Origin: Chrysomallon squamiferum | Lineage: Eukaryota > Mollusca > Gastropoda > Neomphalida > Peltospiridae | Direction: 5' to 3' | DNA: 64,000 nt | NCBI GenBank assembly: GCA_012295275.1 | Contig: CM022667.1 | Coordinates: 20,519,910 to 20,583,909, forward strand | Shown: in pieces, positions 63,627 through 64,000 of the stretch | Position numbering within the stretch: position 1 is the stretch's first letter | How the letters are laid out: each line of letters starts with the position of its first letter | Notes under the pieces: generated by a model | Seen by the model: the letters and a program-made list of their open reading frames with translations, nothing else | The model's database searches: none | Told to the model about the DNA's origin: nothing | Translations under genes and position numbers: made by a program

Positions 63627-64000
63627 TCTGATAAGTATCTACTATATCCAGTTATATTGAATATGAAATGTCCTAATTTCAAGTATTACTCAACTTTAGA
63701 TGTTCCAAAAAAGTATGAGCTGTTTATGTTTTAATTGTATATATTTCCAGTTTCTACAAAATATTAAAACATCTCATTCAGCCAAGTGCTGCAGTCTTAA
63801 TAATAATAATAGTAATAATCTTGAATGTACTCAATGAACTTCATACAGATTTAAATTTAATTATAAATTTTGGCAACTGAAAATAATCAATTATAATGAA
63901 ATTCTCATAATAGTATTACGTAGCAAAAACTGTATAATTATTTTACACACCCATCTGTTTATTTTTAATGTGTTTTTCTTATAAATAAACACTAAACATA
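63627..64000. other. Right edge, nothing recognised
   Basis: AT-rich sequence with a short (AAT) run at 63798-63819. No gene seen. Confidence -1.

Overview
This is eukaryotic, almost certainly metazoan, genomic DNA. It is AT-rich, full of microsatellites and minisatellites, and its coding exons are short (46-343 bp) with GT-AG introns. Two genes are readable, both on the minus strand. Gene content (a monoamine-type SLC6 transporter and a six-EF-hand calbindin closest to the protostome calbindin-32/Cbp53E type), the Tc1 and hAT debris and the microsatellite load suggest a protostome, perhaps a mollusc or other lophotrochozoan. The phylum call is inference. No prokaryotic gene, CRISPR array, rRNA or tRNA was recognised.

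Layout. (1) 386-10391: an SLC6 Na+/Cl- neurotransmitter transporter of the dopamine/noradrenaline/serotonin class, in 12 coding exons that join in frame to about 620 residues. Intron 6 is largely a minisatellite of about 38 units, each carrying a copy of the 3' splice site of the next exon. (2) 10.4-19.2 kb: intergenic, with a (GA)n tract, a compound trinucleotide array, a CRE-like cluster and a 1.39-kb non-autonomous hAT element (16236-17626, 8-bp target duplication) holding a 42-bp minisatellite. (3) 19509-51576: a calbindin-32/calretinin-like gene with 10 shared coding exons (258 codons) followed by either of two terminal exons, at 23631-23744 or 19509-19685. Each supplies a complete alternative EF-hand 6, its own C-terminus and its own stop. 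(4) 51.6-64 kb: no confident host gene. It holds the candidate calbindin promoter, a 2.4-kb G-depleted ACC/ACT array, a three-copy 420-590-bp tandem repeat, a nearly perfect 369-bp inverted repeat enclosing about 4 kb, a Tc1-like transposase fragment that stops at the inverted-repeat edge, and a decayed Tc1/mariner-like element with recognisable terminal inverted repeats (61213-63624).

How the genes relate. Transmitter uptake and neuronal Ca2+ buffering are both nervous-system functions, but the sequence shows no shared control and the genes are simply same-strand neighbours about 9 kb apart. The most interesting signals are the duplicated terminal EF-hand exon, the amplified splice acceptor in the transporter gene, and the inverted-repeat/satellite complex. 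All exon boundaries were read by eye from splice consensus and reading-frame continuity. No transcript data or homology search was available.
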